Source: Azonexus sp. (GTDB lineage Bacteria; Pseudomonadota; Gammaproteobacteria; Burkholderiales; Rhodocyclaceae). Taken from it: a DNA stretch of 64,000 nucleotides. Of the stretch, positions 22,038-30,805 are shown piece by piece; within the stretch, counting starts at the first letter, position 1, and each line of letters begins with the position of its first letter. The notes below the pieces were generated by a model. It did not search any database. It was not told the DNA's origin and worked only from the letters and a program-made list of their open reading frames with translations. The translations under genes and the position numbers were made by a program. The DNA is taken from assembly GCA_030696345.1 (NCBI GenBank), contig JAUYSK010000015.1:1-64000 (forward strand), read 5' to 3'.

Positions 22038-22790
22038 TCAGGCCTGCTGGCGGAATAGCGGGTCTTGCCGGTAGTAGCGCCTTAGCAGGTCGTAGAGCGC
22101 CGGATATTCGTTTTGGACCACCGCCGGCAGCTCGAAGAAGCTTTCAGACAACACCGCAAAGAATTCGGCAGGTTCATCGCTGGCATACGGGTCGATGATC
22201 GTTTCCTCGGCATCGTCGACACGCCGGCAAAAGTCTTCATAGGCTGCCACAAAGACCTGCGCCCATTCCTCTTCGGTGATACCTGAATGCAAGGCCGGCA
22301 TGCCATCGGCCTGGCCATTCAGCATGTCCAGCTTGTGGGCAAATTCGTGGATGACGACGTTGTAACCGTCACCAGCCATCTGGACATCGCGCCAGGAAAC
22401 CAGCAAGGGGCCGCCTTCCCAGGCTTCGCCGGCGAGCACGTCATCGTATTCATGAACAACACCGTCCTCGTCCTCAATCTGCCGGGAAACAACGAACTCA
22501 TCGGGATAAACGACGATGCCGACCCACTCGCGATAAGCGGTGAGGCCCAGATTCAGGATCGGCAGGCAGCCTTGCGCAGCAATGGAGACACAGATTTCAT
22601 CGCTAAGTGCCAGGCCGCCGGCGGTGCTGAATTCCTTTTCGGCAAGGAAAGCTTCGGCCAGCGATTTCAGGCTTTTTTTCTCGTCCACCGTAAGACTCGC
22701 CAGGAAAGGCAGGGCGGCGACTGTTTTCTCCCACAACTCGTCCGGAATCAAGGGGGATTTATCGCGTTTGAACCAGTCGAAGAGAGCCAT
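22038..22790 (-). CDS. mtfA: Zinc-dependent M90 peptidase, MtfA-like
   Basis: A 250-residue protein of the MtfA (M90) family. In E. coli MtfA binds the Mlc repressor and so affects glucose-PTS expression, and it has Zn-dependent aminopeptidase activity. The HExxH motif is visible in VVIHEFAHKLDMLNG, with the downstream DEPAEFFAVLSESFFE glutamate region. The ATG at 22790 was chosen because the family starts MxLFDWFKR; it overlaps the EamA stop by one base (TGATG), so it is coupled to that gene. Confidence 0.92.
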   Translation of the reverse strand: MALFDWFKRDKSPLIPDELWEKTVAALPFLASLTVDEKKSLKSLAEAFLAEKEFSTAGGLALSDEICVSIAAQGCLPILNLGLTAYREWVGIVVYPDEFVVSRQIEDEDGVVHEYDDVLAGEAWEGGPLLVSWRDVQMAGDGYNVVIHEFAHKLDMLNGQADGMPALHSGITEEEWAQVFVAAYEDFCRRVDDAEETIIDPYASDEPAEFFAVLSESFFELPAVVQNEYPALYDLLRRYYRQDPLFRQQA

Positions 22791-23686
22791 CACTTTTTCA
22801 TGGTCAGCCAGATGCCGGTAAAGATCAGGCCGATGCCCAGATAGTGATACCAAAGCGGCACTTCACCGAGAAAGATGAAGGAGAGCAGGGTGCCGAAAAC
22901 CGGCATCAGGTGGATGAACAGGCTGCCCTTGTTAGCCCCGATTTCGGCGACGCCGCGGTTGTAAAAAATGTAGCCAAGAAAGCTCGGGAAAATGCCGACG
23001 TAAGCCAGCGAAGCCAGGGAGCCGAGATAGACGTTGATCAGCCGGCCCTGAGCTATTTCCCAGAGGTACACCGGAAGCAATGCAGTCAGACCGACCGCGG
23101 TCATCGCCGCCAGCATCAACATCGGGTGCACACCGGCCGGTCGCCAGGCCAGACCGACGGTGTAAAGTGCCCAGACGAGGACGGCACCAAGCATCCAGGC
23201 GTCGCCGATATTCAGGTTGAGATGGGCCAGCACCTGCAGGTCGCCACGGGCAACGATGGTCATCGCCCCGCACAGCGAAACGAGGACGCCAACAGCCTGC
23301 GGGCGACTCAGATGCTTGCCGAGAAATGCCCAGGATATGGCGATGGTGACTACGGGAATGAAGGAGTTGAGCAGCACGGCGTTGGTCGCCGTCGTGTGCT
23401 GCAGCGCAAGATAGGCAAAGGTGTTGTAGCTGCCGACGCCGACCAGCCCGAGGAGTATTACTGGTTTCCAGCCTTGCTTCAGCAACGGCCACTGGCTTTT
23501 GAGATGGGGCAGCGCCAATGGCAGCACGAGCACAAAGGCAATTGCCCAGCGCCAGAAGGCCAGCGCCATCGGCGGAACATCGGCACGAATGCCGCGACCG
23601 AGGACCATGTTGCCGGACCAGAAGAGGGCGGTCAGGGTCAATAGCAGATAGGGGTTGGTGAAGAAGCTGTGGTGTTTTTCGCTCAT
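22790..23686 (-). CDS. EamA/DMT-superfamily transporter
   Basis: A 298-residue inner-membrane protein with about ten hydrophobic helices in two EamA repeats (the first ends near SLCGAMTIVARGD, the second near IFTGIWLTMKK). Members export amino acids, nucleosides or other metabolites; the substrate cannot be read from the sequence. It starts divergently from relA, with only about 50 bases between the two starts, and is coupled to mtfA downstream. Confidence 0.9.
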   Translation of the reverse strand: MSEKHHSFFTNPYLLLTLTALFWSGNMVLGRGIRADVPPMALAFWRWAIAFVLVLPLALPHLKSQWPLLKQGWKPVILLGLVGVGSYNTFAYLALQHTTATNAVLLNSFIPVVTIAISWAFLGKHLSRPQAVGVLVSLCGAMTIVARGDLQVLAHLNLNIGDAWMLGAVLVWALYTVGLAWRPAGVHPMLMLAAMTAVGLTALLPVYLWEIAQGRLINVYLGSLASLAYVGIFPSFLGYIFYNRGVAEIGANKGSLFIHLMPVFGTLLSFIFLGEVPLWYHYLGIGLIFTGIWLTMKK

Positions 23687-23727
23687 GCCGTGAATTATGC
23701 CTGAGCGTCCTCAATGAGCTCAGACGG

Positions 23728-23733
23728 TATAAT
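23728..23733 (+). promoter_or_regulatory. -10 element for relA, implying a leaderless mRNA
   Basis: A perfect TATAAT ends 7 bases before the relA ATG at 23741, so transcription would start on or next to the A of the start codon. No Shine-Dalgarno sequence precedes that ATG. No strong -35 is visible. Confidence 0.5.
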
Positions 23734-23740
23734 CCCTACC

Positions 23741-25963
23741 ATGGTTTCCGTCGTTCATTCCGTCGCCGCCCAGAGCGACTTCGAGCAGTTCCTGACTATC
23801 CTTTCCGATGGTCTGTCCGCCGTTGAAACGGCGAATCTCAAGCGCTGCGTCGAGTATGCCTGGGAGGCTTACGGCGAAAAGACGCTGGGTAGCGGCGAGC
23901 GCATCTGGTCGCACGCCTTGGGCATGGGCGTCATCATTGCAGGGCTCAAGCTCGATGCCGAATCTCGGATGGCGGCAGTTCTTTTTGCCATGCCGGCCCA
24001 GGACGAACATGCAGTTGCCCGTATCGAAGAGCGCTTCGGCAAGCCGGCGGCGCATCTGGTTCATGGCATTTCCCGGCTCAACAAGCTGCGCCCGATCACC
24101 AAGGGTTTTGTTGCCGCCAATATCGAAGATGGCGAAGCCAATCCGGCGGAAGTGAAGGCGCAGATCGAAGTGCTGCGCAAGATGTTGCTGGCCATGGTCG
24201 AGGACATCCGCGTCGTGCTGCTGCGTCTGGCCAGCCGGACGCAAACCTTGCGCTACTACGCGTCGCATCCGGACGAACTGCGCGCCCAAGTGGCGCGGGA
24301 AACGCTGGAACTCTATTCTCCACTGGCCAACCGGCTCGGGGTCTGGGAATTGAAGTGGGAGCTGGAAGATTTGTCCTTCCGCTTCCTGCATCCGGAGACC
24401 TACAAGAAAATTGCCAGCATGCTCGACGAGAAGCGCAGCGAGCGCGAGCAGTTCATCGTCGATGCGGTGACGAAGGTTCGAGAGGAGCTGGCGGCGGTCG
24501 GGGTGAATCATGCCGAAATTTACGGTCGACCGAAGCACATCTACAGCATCTGGAACAAGATGCGGAAAAAGAGTGTCGAGTTTGCCGAGGTCTATGACGT
24601 GCGTGCCTTGCGCATCATTGTCGATGACCTGAAGGATTGTTACACGGCGCTGGGCGTCGTACATAACCTGTGGTCGCCGATTTCCAAGGAATTTGACGAT
24701 TACATTTCCAATCCCAAGGGAAATTACTATCGCTCGCTGCATACGGCGGTGCGCTGCCCGGACGGTCGCAGTCTGGAAATCCAGATTCGTACCGAGGAAA
24801 TGCACAAGCACGCTGAACTTGGCGTTGCCGCGCACTGGCGGTACAAGGAAGGCAGCAAGCGCGGCAGCGAGGACGATTACGACGAGAAGATTGCCTGGCT
24901 GCGACAGCTGCTGACCTGGAAGGACGAAGTCGCCGACAGCTCGGACTGGGTCAGCCACTACAAGCAGGCGGCGCTCGACGAAACAATCTACGTCATTACC
25001 CCGCAGGGCAAAGTGGTCGATTTGCCGCAGGGCTCGACGGCGGTCGATTTTGGCTACCGCGTGCATACCGATCTTGGTCACCGTTGTCGTGGTGCCAAAG
25101 TCAATGGTCAACTGGTGACGCTGAACACACCGCTTGAAACCGGTCAGCAGGTCGAGATCGTGACCGCCAAGCATGGCGGGCCATCGCGCGACTGGCTGAA
25201 TCCGACGCTTGGCTACATTCATACCAAGAGTGCCCGGGTCAAGGTGCGTACCTGGTTCTCGAACCTGGCACTGGAAGAAACGCTGTCCGAAGGCCGGGCG
25301 CTGATCGCCAAGGAGTTGCAGCGAGCCGGCCAGACCGGGGCCAATATTGAGGAGTTGTCCCACAAGCTGGGTTTTTCGCGGGCTGATGACATGTACATCG
25401 CCGCCGCCCGGGGCGAACTCAATCAGCGCCAGTTCCAGTCCGTGGCGCGCGGTGGCGACCTTCTCGCCGAAACGCAATTGCCGGACGAGGTGATCGCCAA
25501 GCCGAGCAAGCCGGTCGTCGGCAATCAGGGCATCCTGATTGTCGGGGTGGACAAGTTGCTGACTCAGCTGGCCCGTTGCTGCAAACCGGCGCCACCGGAC
25601 GAGATTCAAGGCTTCATCACGCGCGGCAAGGGCATTTCCATCCACCGCATGGATTGCTCCAATTTCACCCATCTGGCGGCGCTTCACCCGGAACGCGTCA
25701 TCGAAACTGACTGGGGCCTGCAGACGACGGGGGTTTTTGCTGCTGACATCGTGGTTGATGCGCATGACCGCCAGGGTTTGTTGCGCGACATCTCGGAAAT
25801 TTTCACCCGTGAAAAGCTCAATGTAGTGGGCGTCAATACGCAGTCCAAGCAGGGCAAGGCCCATATGAGCTTTACCGTTGAAATCACCAATCTGCAGCAG
25901 ATGCAGCGGACCTTGACGTTGATCCACGATGTTGAAGGCGTGGTCGGCGTGCGCCGCGCCTGA
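23741..25963 (+). CDS. relA: GTP pyrophosphokinase RelA (synthetase-only type)
   Basis: It makes (p)ppGpp on stalled ribosomes. The 740-residue protein has a pseudo-hydrolase domain in which the HD motif is lost (VLFAMPAQDEHA in place of HDVVED). The synthetase domain follows (YDVRALRIIV, EFDDYISNPKGNYYRSLH, EIQIRTEEMH), with the acidic ExDD signature of RelA rather than SpoT's RxKD. Then come TGS (VVDLPQGSTAVDFGYRVH), a zinc-finger-type CC region (RCCKPAPPDEIQGF) and a C-terminal ACT domain. ATG 23741 is chosen over ATG 23714 because a TATAAT box overlaps the upstream codons. A separate SpoT-type hydrolase should exist elsewhere. Confidence 0.95.
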   Translation: MVSVVHSVAAQSDFEQFLTILSDGLSAVETANLKRCVEYAWEAYGEKTLGSGERIWSHALGMGVIIAGLKLDAESRMAAVLFAMPAQDEHAVARIEERFGKPAAHLVHGISRLNKLRPITKGFVAANIEDGEANPAEVKAQIEVLRKMLLAMVEDIRVVLLRLASRTQTLRYYASHPDELRAQVARETLELYSPLANRLGVWELKWELEDLSFRFLHPETYKKIASMLDEKRSEREQFIVDAVTKVREELAAVGVNHAEIYGRPKHIYSIWNKMRKKSVEFAEVYDVRALRIIVDDLKDCYTALGVVHNLWSPISKEFDDYISNPKGNYYRSLHTAVRCPDGRSLEIQIRTEEMHKHAELGVAAHWRYKEGSKRGSEDDYDEKIAWLRQLLTWKDEVADSSDWVSHYKQAALDETIYVITPQGKVVDLPQGSTAVDFGYRVHTDLGHRCRGAKVNGQLVTLNTPLETGQQVEIVTAKHGGPSRDWLNPTLGYIHTKSARVKVRTWFSNLALEETLSEGRALIAKELQRAGQTGANIEELSHKLGFSRADDMYIAAARGELNQRQFQSVARGGDLLAETQLPDEVIAKPSKPVVGNQGILIVGVDKLLTQLARCCKPAPPDEIQGFITRGKGISIHRMDCSNFTHLAALHPERVIETDWGLQTTGVFAADIVVDAHDRQGLLRDISEIFTREKLNVVGVNTQSKQGKAHMSFTVEITNLQQMQRTLTLIHDVEGVVGVRRA

Positions 25964-25980
25964 CCCAAAAGGAGTTTGCG

Positions 25981-26166
25981 ATGAAGGGAAATTTCGCTGC
26001 CGTTGTCTTGCTGGTGATCGGTGTCCTGGCGCTGGCCGTAAATCTGGATCTGCTGGAAATCGATCTGGTTCAGCTGTTGCGCAAGTGGTGGCCGCTGGCA
26101 CTGATTGCACTTGGTATAGCCCTGTTTTTCACGCCTGCCGACGGAAACCGGAAATCGCCCGAATAG
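25981..26166 (+). CDS. Small membrane protein (DUF5668/LiaI-like)
   Basis: A 61-residue protein with two hydrophobic helices (AAVVLLVIGVLALAVNL and WWPLALIALGIALFF) joined by an acidic amphipathic linker and a short basic tail. The WWPLxLIxLG pattern is typical of the LiaI/LiaF N-terminal or DUF5668 membrane module. Function is unknown. It starts 15 bases after the relA stop codon with a strong AAAGGAG ribosome-binding site, so it is probably in the relA transcript. Confidence 0.85.
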   Translation: MKGNFAAVVLLVIGVLALAVNLDLLEIDLVQLLRKWWPLALIALGIALFFTPADGNRKSPE

Positions 26167-26263
26167 CCGTTCTGTGAAGTGTCGACTCCTGCCACTTACA
26201 GGCTTCATTGTGGCTTGATTGCCAAAATGTCTGCGGGTGCCAAACGGTACTCAGGGAGAGGCG

Positions 26264-29200
26264 ATGAAAGCAGGGAAAATTTTGATTCGGGCAAGCCTCA
26301 GGCGTTGGCTGATGACCGGTTTGCTGATGCTCAATCTGTTGCCGCTCGCCGTCGCGCAGGATGTGGCGGAAACGCTGGAAGTGCTGCCGGCGCAAGGGAC
26401 GCTGCTGGCAGAACTCGAACGGCAAGTGGCGGCGCCACCGCCGGATGGTAGTGACCTCCAGAAACTTTGTATCTATCGCCATCAACGGGGCATGGCCAAT
26501 AATCGGCTGGGGCGAACTGCCGATGCGATCGCCGACCTGCGCCTGGCGCTTGAGCTGAATCAGCCGAATCGGCTTTCTCCAAACCAGTGGTGTGAGCGCT
26601 GGCGGATTCAGGTTGATTTGGCTAATTCGTATCGTCAGGCAGGTGATCCTCTGGCGCGCGTTGAATTCGTCAAGCAGTTGGGCGAGGAAGTACGCAAGAC
26701 CAATATTCGGCGCTATTTCTTTACCTTGACCTGGCTGATGGATGACTACGTGACGCTGGGTATGCTGAAAAGCGCCGAGAACGTTCTGCGCAAGGCTGGC
26801 GAGTTGATTCCGGAATTACGGCAACGGCGCGACTGGGTCAGGGAGGAAGCCAATATCCTCAATCAGTGGAATCTGCATCAGGCTTACATGCAGGAATTGC
26901 GTGGCAACTTTGCCGAAGCCGAACGCCTGCGTCGGGAGTCACTGCGATTGGCGCGCGTCTACTTTGATTTGCGGACGAGTATCGATGCGGCTGACAGTCA
27001 GATTTTGCGTGGAGCCCGAAGTAACGTTGCCGTCGCCCAACGCTTGCTGGCGAAAAACCTCTCAGAGCAGGGAAAATTCAGTGAAGCCGAGGTTTATTCC
27101 CGCCAGGGCTTGTCGCTTCTCCTGACTTATACGGCCCGTACTTCGCCGGAGGTCGCGCGTGCCCTGGGTAATCTCGGGGTGATCAAGCTCCAGCAGGGGC
27201 GGCTTGATGTTGCCGAAGACCTGTTCCTGCAATCGCTGGCGGCGATGGAAGGGAGTCAGGCGCGAAGTTCTTCGCCACTCCTGGCCGAGAGCCGCGCCAA
27301 ATTGGCCTTCGCCCTGCAAATGCAGGAACGCTGGGCTGCATCGTTGGCCTTGTTCGAGGCGCGCGATCAGGGCCTGCGTTCAAATCAGCTGCAGTTTGAT
27401 CGAACCGGCTCGTTTCGGAGTGACTGGGCCTACGCCCTGATTCGGATGGGGAAAGTCGATCAGGCTGTCGAGATGATGCAACGCATCGTTGCCTACAATC
27501 AGCGCATTCCCTATGTTGATCCGCAAATCCTGGCCAGGGCCAAGGGCTTTCTCGCCACCGCGTTGGCGGCGAAAGGTGATGACAGGCAGGCACTGGCGGT
27601 GTTCGAGGATGCCTTGCCCGCGCTATTGAAAATGGTGGCCAGCGATGCCGAGGGGGACGGCCTGGGGGCGGCACGCCAGTTCCGCATTAACAATATCCTT
27701 GAGGCTTACCTTGGCTTGCTTGCCCGCCTGCATGCCCGTGGCGAACTGGCCAATGGTCGCGACCCGGTCGCCGAAGCCTTTGCCATTGCCGATGTGGCGC
27801 GTGGTTCGGCGGTTCAGCGGGCGGTAATCGCCAGTTCGGCCCGGGCCAGCTTGCCTGATCCGGCGCTCGCCGAGCTGGCGCGCAAGGAACAGGATGCAGG
27901 CAATCGGAAACTGTCCCTGAGCCGGATTCTGGCTCGCCTTGCATCGGCAAGCGAGGGGCAGCGGCTGGATTCCGTAATGGCTGATCTGCGCCGGGAAATT
28001 GATCAGCTGGGCAAGCAGCAGGAAGAGCTGCGGGCAGAAATATCCAGTCGCTTCCCGGAGTATTTGAGCCTGATTGATCCCAAGCCTGTGGTGCCGGGTG
28101 ATCTGCAGGCGGCTCTGAAGCCCGATGAGGCGGTCGTCGCGATCTACTCGGCACGGGATCAGGCGTATGTCTGGACAATTAGCCCGCAGAAGGTGAGTTA
28201 TCGCGTCGTGCCTCTGGCCCGTAGCCAGCTCAACTCCGATGTCGCCAGGATCAGGGCGTCACTTGATATTGGCGATGCCGGGGTGTTGCCTTTTGACGGA
28301 GCGACCGCCCATTCGCTCTACAAATCGCTGCTGGCGCCGGACGAGGCGCTCTGGTCTTCGAGCAAGCTGCTTAACCTGATTCCGCATGGCTCGCTCGGTC
28401 AGATTCCTCTGGGCATACTGCCGACCGCGCCCTATCAGTCAAAGGCAGGCAACGCCAAGGCGGCATGGCTGATCCGCAAGGTGGCGATTGTTCAGCAATC
28501 CTCTGCCAGCAGTTTTCTGGCGTTGCGCCAGCGAGCCGCGTCAAGCGAGGGACGGGAGAGTTTCGTTGGTTTCGGCGATCCGCTATTTTCTCGTGAAGTC
28601 TCCAATACCGGAGCGGCCAAAGTGCGCAAACTGCGCTTGATGGTCCGGACCGAAGCGGTCGCGCAGGAGGCCGAGCCAGCCGACCGGCAAGCTCAGGCGT
28701 TTGCCCGCCTGTCGCCGCTACCGGATACCTTGATAGAACTCGAGGACATTGCCCGTACATTGAAAGCCGATCCGGAAAGAGATCTTTATCTGGGCAGTCG
28801 TGCCACGGAACGCAATGTCAAGAATGGTCGGCTTGCCGGTTATCGCATCGTAGCCTTCGCCACGCATGGGCTGGTGCCAGGGGAACTGCTTGGTCTTGAC
28901 CAGCCGGCGCTGGCGCTCTCCAACCCGGTGCTGAGCAATGACAAGGAAAACGATGGGCTGCTGACGCTGGAGGAAATTCTGGGTTTGCGTCTGAACGCGG
29001 ATTGGGTCGTGCTTTCGGCGTGCAACACCGGGTCCGGTGATGGCTTGCAGGGGGAGGCAGTTTCCGGGTTGGGGCGTGGCTTCTTCTTTGCCGGGGCGCG
29101 CAGCCTGCTCGTGTCGAATTGGGCGGTGGAGACGGTATCAGCCCGCTTGCTGACGACAGGACTGTTCCGTACCCAGCTCGAGGAGCCCGGCCTGACCCGG

Positions 29201-29311
29201 GCCGAAGCACTGCGCCGCTCAATGTTGCTGATCATGCAAAGCCCGGAGCCGAACTACTCGCACCCGGCTTACTGGGGACCGTTCACGCTGGTTGGTGACG
29301 GTTACCGTTGA
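26264..29311 (+). CDS. Exported TPR-CHAT (caspase-like) protein
   Basis: A 1015-residue protein with a signal peptide (cleavage after LPLAVA, near residue 28). A long alpha-helical repeat region of tetratricopeptide type follows (about 40-520), then a coiled linker, and a C-terminal CHAT domain. The CHAT catalytic pair is intact: His about 868 in FATHGL and Cys about 920 in LSACNTG. CHAT proteases share the caspase/separase fold. Being periplasmic or surface-exposed, this one differs from the cytoplasmic CHAT effectors of anti-phage systems. ATG 26264 has AGGGAGAGG upstream. No gasdermin or known partner is adjacent; the nearest gene is a converging lipoprotein hydrolase. Confidence 0.9.
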   Translation: MKAGKILIRASLRRWLMTGLLMLNLLPLAVAQDVAETLEVLPAQGTLLAELERQVAAPPPDGSDLQKLCIYRHQRGMANNRLGRTADAIADLRLALELNQPNRLSPNQWCERWRIQVDLANSYRQAGDPLARVEFVKQLGEEVRKTNIRRYFFTLTWLMDDYVTLGMLKSAENVLRKAGELIPELRQRRDWVREEANILNQWNLHQAYMQELRGNFAEAERLRRESLRLARVYFDLRTSIDAADSQILRGARSNVAVAQRLLAKNLSEQGKFSEAEVYSRQGLSLLLTYTARTSPEVARALGNLGVIKLQQGRLDVAEDLFLQSLAAMEGSQARSSSPLLAESRAKLAFALQMQERWAASLALFEARDQGLRSNQLQFDRTGSFRSDWAYALIRMGKVDQAVEMMQRIVAYNQRIPYVDPQILARAKGFLATALAAKGDDRQALAVFEDALPALLKMVASDAEGDGLGAARQFRINNILEAYLGLLARLHARGELANGRDPVAEAFAIADVARGSAVQRAVIASSARASLPDPALAELARKEQDAGNRKLSLSRILARLASASEGQRLDSVMADLRREIDQLGKQQEELRAEISSRFPEYLSLIDPKPVVPGDLQAALKPDEAVVAIYSARDQAYVWTISPQKVSYRVVPLARSQLNSDVARIRASLDIGDAGVLPFDGATAHSLYKSLLAPDEALWSSSKLLNLIPHGSLGQIPLGILPTAPYQSKAGNAKAAWLIRKVAIVQQSSASSFLALRQRAASSEGRESFVGFGDPLFSREVSNTGAAKVRKLRLMVRTEAVAQEAEPADRQAQAFARLSPLPDTLIELEDIARTLKADPERDLYLGSRATERNVKNGRLAGYRIVAFATHGLVPGELLGLDQPALALSNPVLSNDKENDGLLTLEEILGLRLNADWVVLSACNTGSGDGLQGEAVSGLGRGFFFAGARSLLVSNWAVETVSARLLTTGLFRTQLEEPGLTRAEALRRSMLLIMQSPEPNYSHPAYWGPFTLVGDGYR

Positions 29312-29347
29312 AGCATCCCCGCTTTGTCCTGGGGCGCAGCTGCTGAT

Positions 29348-30622
29348 CTACCATCGGCCGTCCCCCGAAAGGAGTTGATAGACGTAGGCGTGCGCCGAAT
29401 CGCTGCCCAGAATGCTCATGTGATCCTCATCAAAGCCACGTATGGCGGCGGCTTGTGCCTGAGCTTCAGGGCGTAGTTGGCTGGCCAGAGGAATGACACC
29501 GTCGCCGCTGATTGTTCCGACCAGGTTGGTGTTGCGATAGCCGAAAAGCATGAAATGCGGGACGCCACTCGGTATCGGTGTTTGAAAAAGCTCGCTCAGA
29601 AACTCGCTTCCCGGCACCATGCTTTTCCAGACGGGCATGACCACAGGGGCGTAATCGACACCGCTGCGGGCCGCTGAATCGCCGCCAAAGGGCGATGACA
29701 GGGAGGTGAAGGAGCGCACGTAGCGGCAATTTCCGGCTTGTTCGCAGGCGCCGAGATAGGAGCGTGCGATCAAACCACCCATGCTGTGGGCGACGATATG
29801 CATGTTCCTGAAGTTGTAGCGCAGATGCAGTTCGCTCAGTATGCCGAGCATGCCATCACCGAGGGACTGGATATTCAGCCCTGATGGGAGGTAAAGCACC
29901 CAGGGCTGGAATTGCGTCCGATCCAGATGGCTGATCATCGAGGAAAAGTCTCTCGGGCTGCCATTGATGCCATGAACGAAGAGGATCGGTACCTTTTCCG
30001 GAGAATATGCTTCGAGGAAGTAGATCCCGGCATATCCGGCCTTCATGAAATGCAGTGGCCGCCACATGCCGAGCCCGGCCATGTCCTGCTCGAATCGTGG
30101 GTCGTCCAGCGTGGTCACGGTGCCGAGTCGAACATCAATCATCTCGGGCGTTGTTGCCCGCAGATTGAAAAGGTTGCCGATGGTCGGCATGGCGGGGCGA
30201 TCAGGCTTCGCTGGCAGAATATTAATTTGCAAATCATCAACACGTTGCCCGGCCTTGAAGTCGGCTGGTAGCTCATACCAGCCGGCGGGTTCTTCGGGCT
30301 GGTATTGAAAGTCGCTATTCAGGTCATTGAAGGCGAAAAGATGTCGGGATTCGCCGGAAGTAACGATTTCAAAGCTTCCTGGACTCTCCAGTACCCGATA
30401 GGCATGAATCTTCTTGCCGGCATGATCGCCGAGGGTCACGACTATCGTCGGGCATTCCGGGCATTCCGGGGATTCGACGGTGCCTGCAACCAGCGCAAAG
30501 CTTGATTTGGCGGTGATCAGGTCCTGGCGCAAATCCAGAAGATTGCTGCAGGCAGATAACAGCAAGGCGGGAATGATGGGGAGCAGGAATCTCGTGGTTT
30601 TCCTTAAAGTTGCTAACTTCAC
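29348..30622 (-). CDS. Lipoprotein alpha/beta hydrolase
   Basis: A 424-residue predicted lipoprotein with lipobox LLLSAC and Cys25 as the lipidation site. The N-terminal third is a beta-rich domain (with a short SPECPECP duplication). The C-terminal domain is a lipase-like alpha/beta hydrolase with LFVHGINGSPRDF, the nucleophile elbow AHSMGG and a terminal DEDHMSIL histidine. It is likely anchored in the envelope and may act on a lipid or ester. It starts at GTG 30622 with AAGGA upstream. It converges on the CHAT gene and diverges from the RND adaptor. Confidence 0.9.
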   Translation of the reverse strand: MKLATLRKTTRFLLPIIPALLLSACSNLLDLRQDLITAKSSFALVAGTVESPECPECPTIVVTLGDHAGKKIHAYRVLESPGSFEIVTSGESRHLFAFNDLNSDFQYQPEEPAGWYELPADFKAGQRVDDLQINILPAKPDRPAMPTIGNLFNLRATTPEMIDVRLGTVTTLDDPRFEQDMAGLGMWRPLHFMKAGYAGIYFLEAYSPEKVPILFVHGINGSPRDFSSMISHLDRTQFQPWVLYLPSGLNIQSLGDGMLGILSELHLRYNFRNMHIVAHSMGGLIARSYLGACEQAGNCRYVRSFTSLSSPFGGDSAARSGVDYAPVVMPVWKSMVPGSEFLSELFQTPIPSGVPHFMLFGYRNTNLVGTISGDGVIPLASQLRPEAQAQAAAIRGFDEDHMSILGSDSAHAYVYQLLSGDGRW

Positions 30623-30805
30623 TACGAGATCCTTCCTGTCTTTGAATCAAATAGGGTGCTTTGGAGTATCGCGAGTATACCCAGTATCAAATCGCCTGAC
30701 ATGCCGTTTGGCAAGCGATTCAGCTGCGAAATCAGCCTTCTACAAGGCGGCTGTGTTTTTGGGTAGAGTGTTGCCTTCAGCCGTTCGTCCGGCGCGGAGA
30801 TATTC

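Noticed and set aside
23720-26110. A 796-residue open frame on the minus strand opposite relA
   Set aside because: It is antisense to a complete, well-conserved RelA. The composition (Arg/Gly/Ala-rich, no domain) is the usual shadow of high-GC codon bias.
30443-30475. Short tandem repeat (GGGCATTCC units) in the lipoprotein gene
   Set aside because: Only two to three units encoding PECPEC; too short to call a variable repeat.
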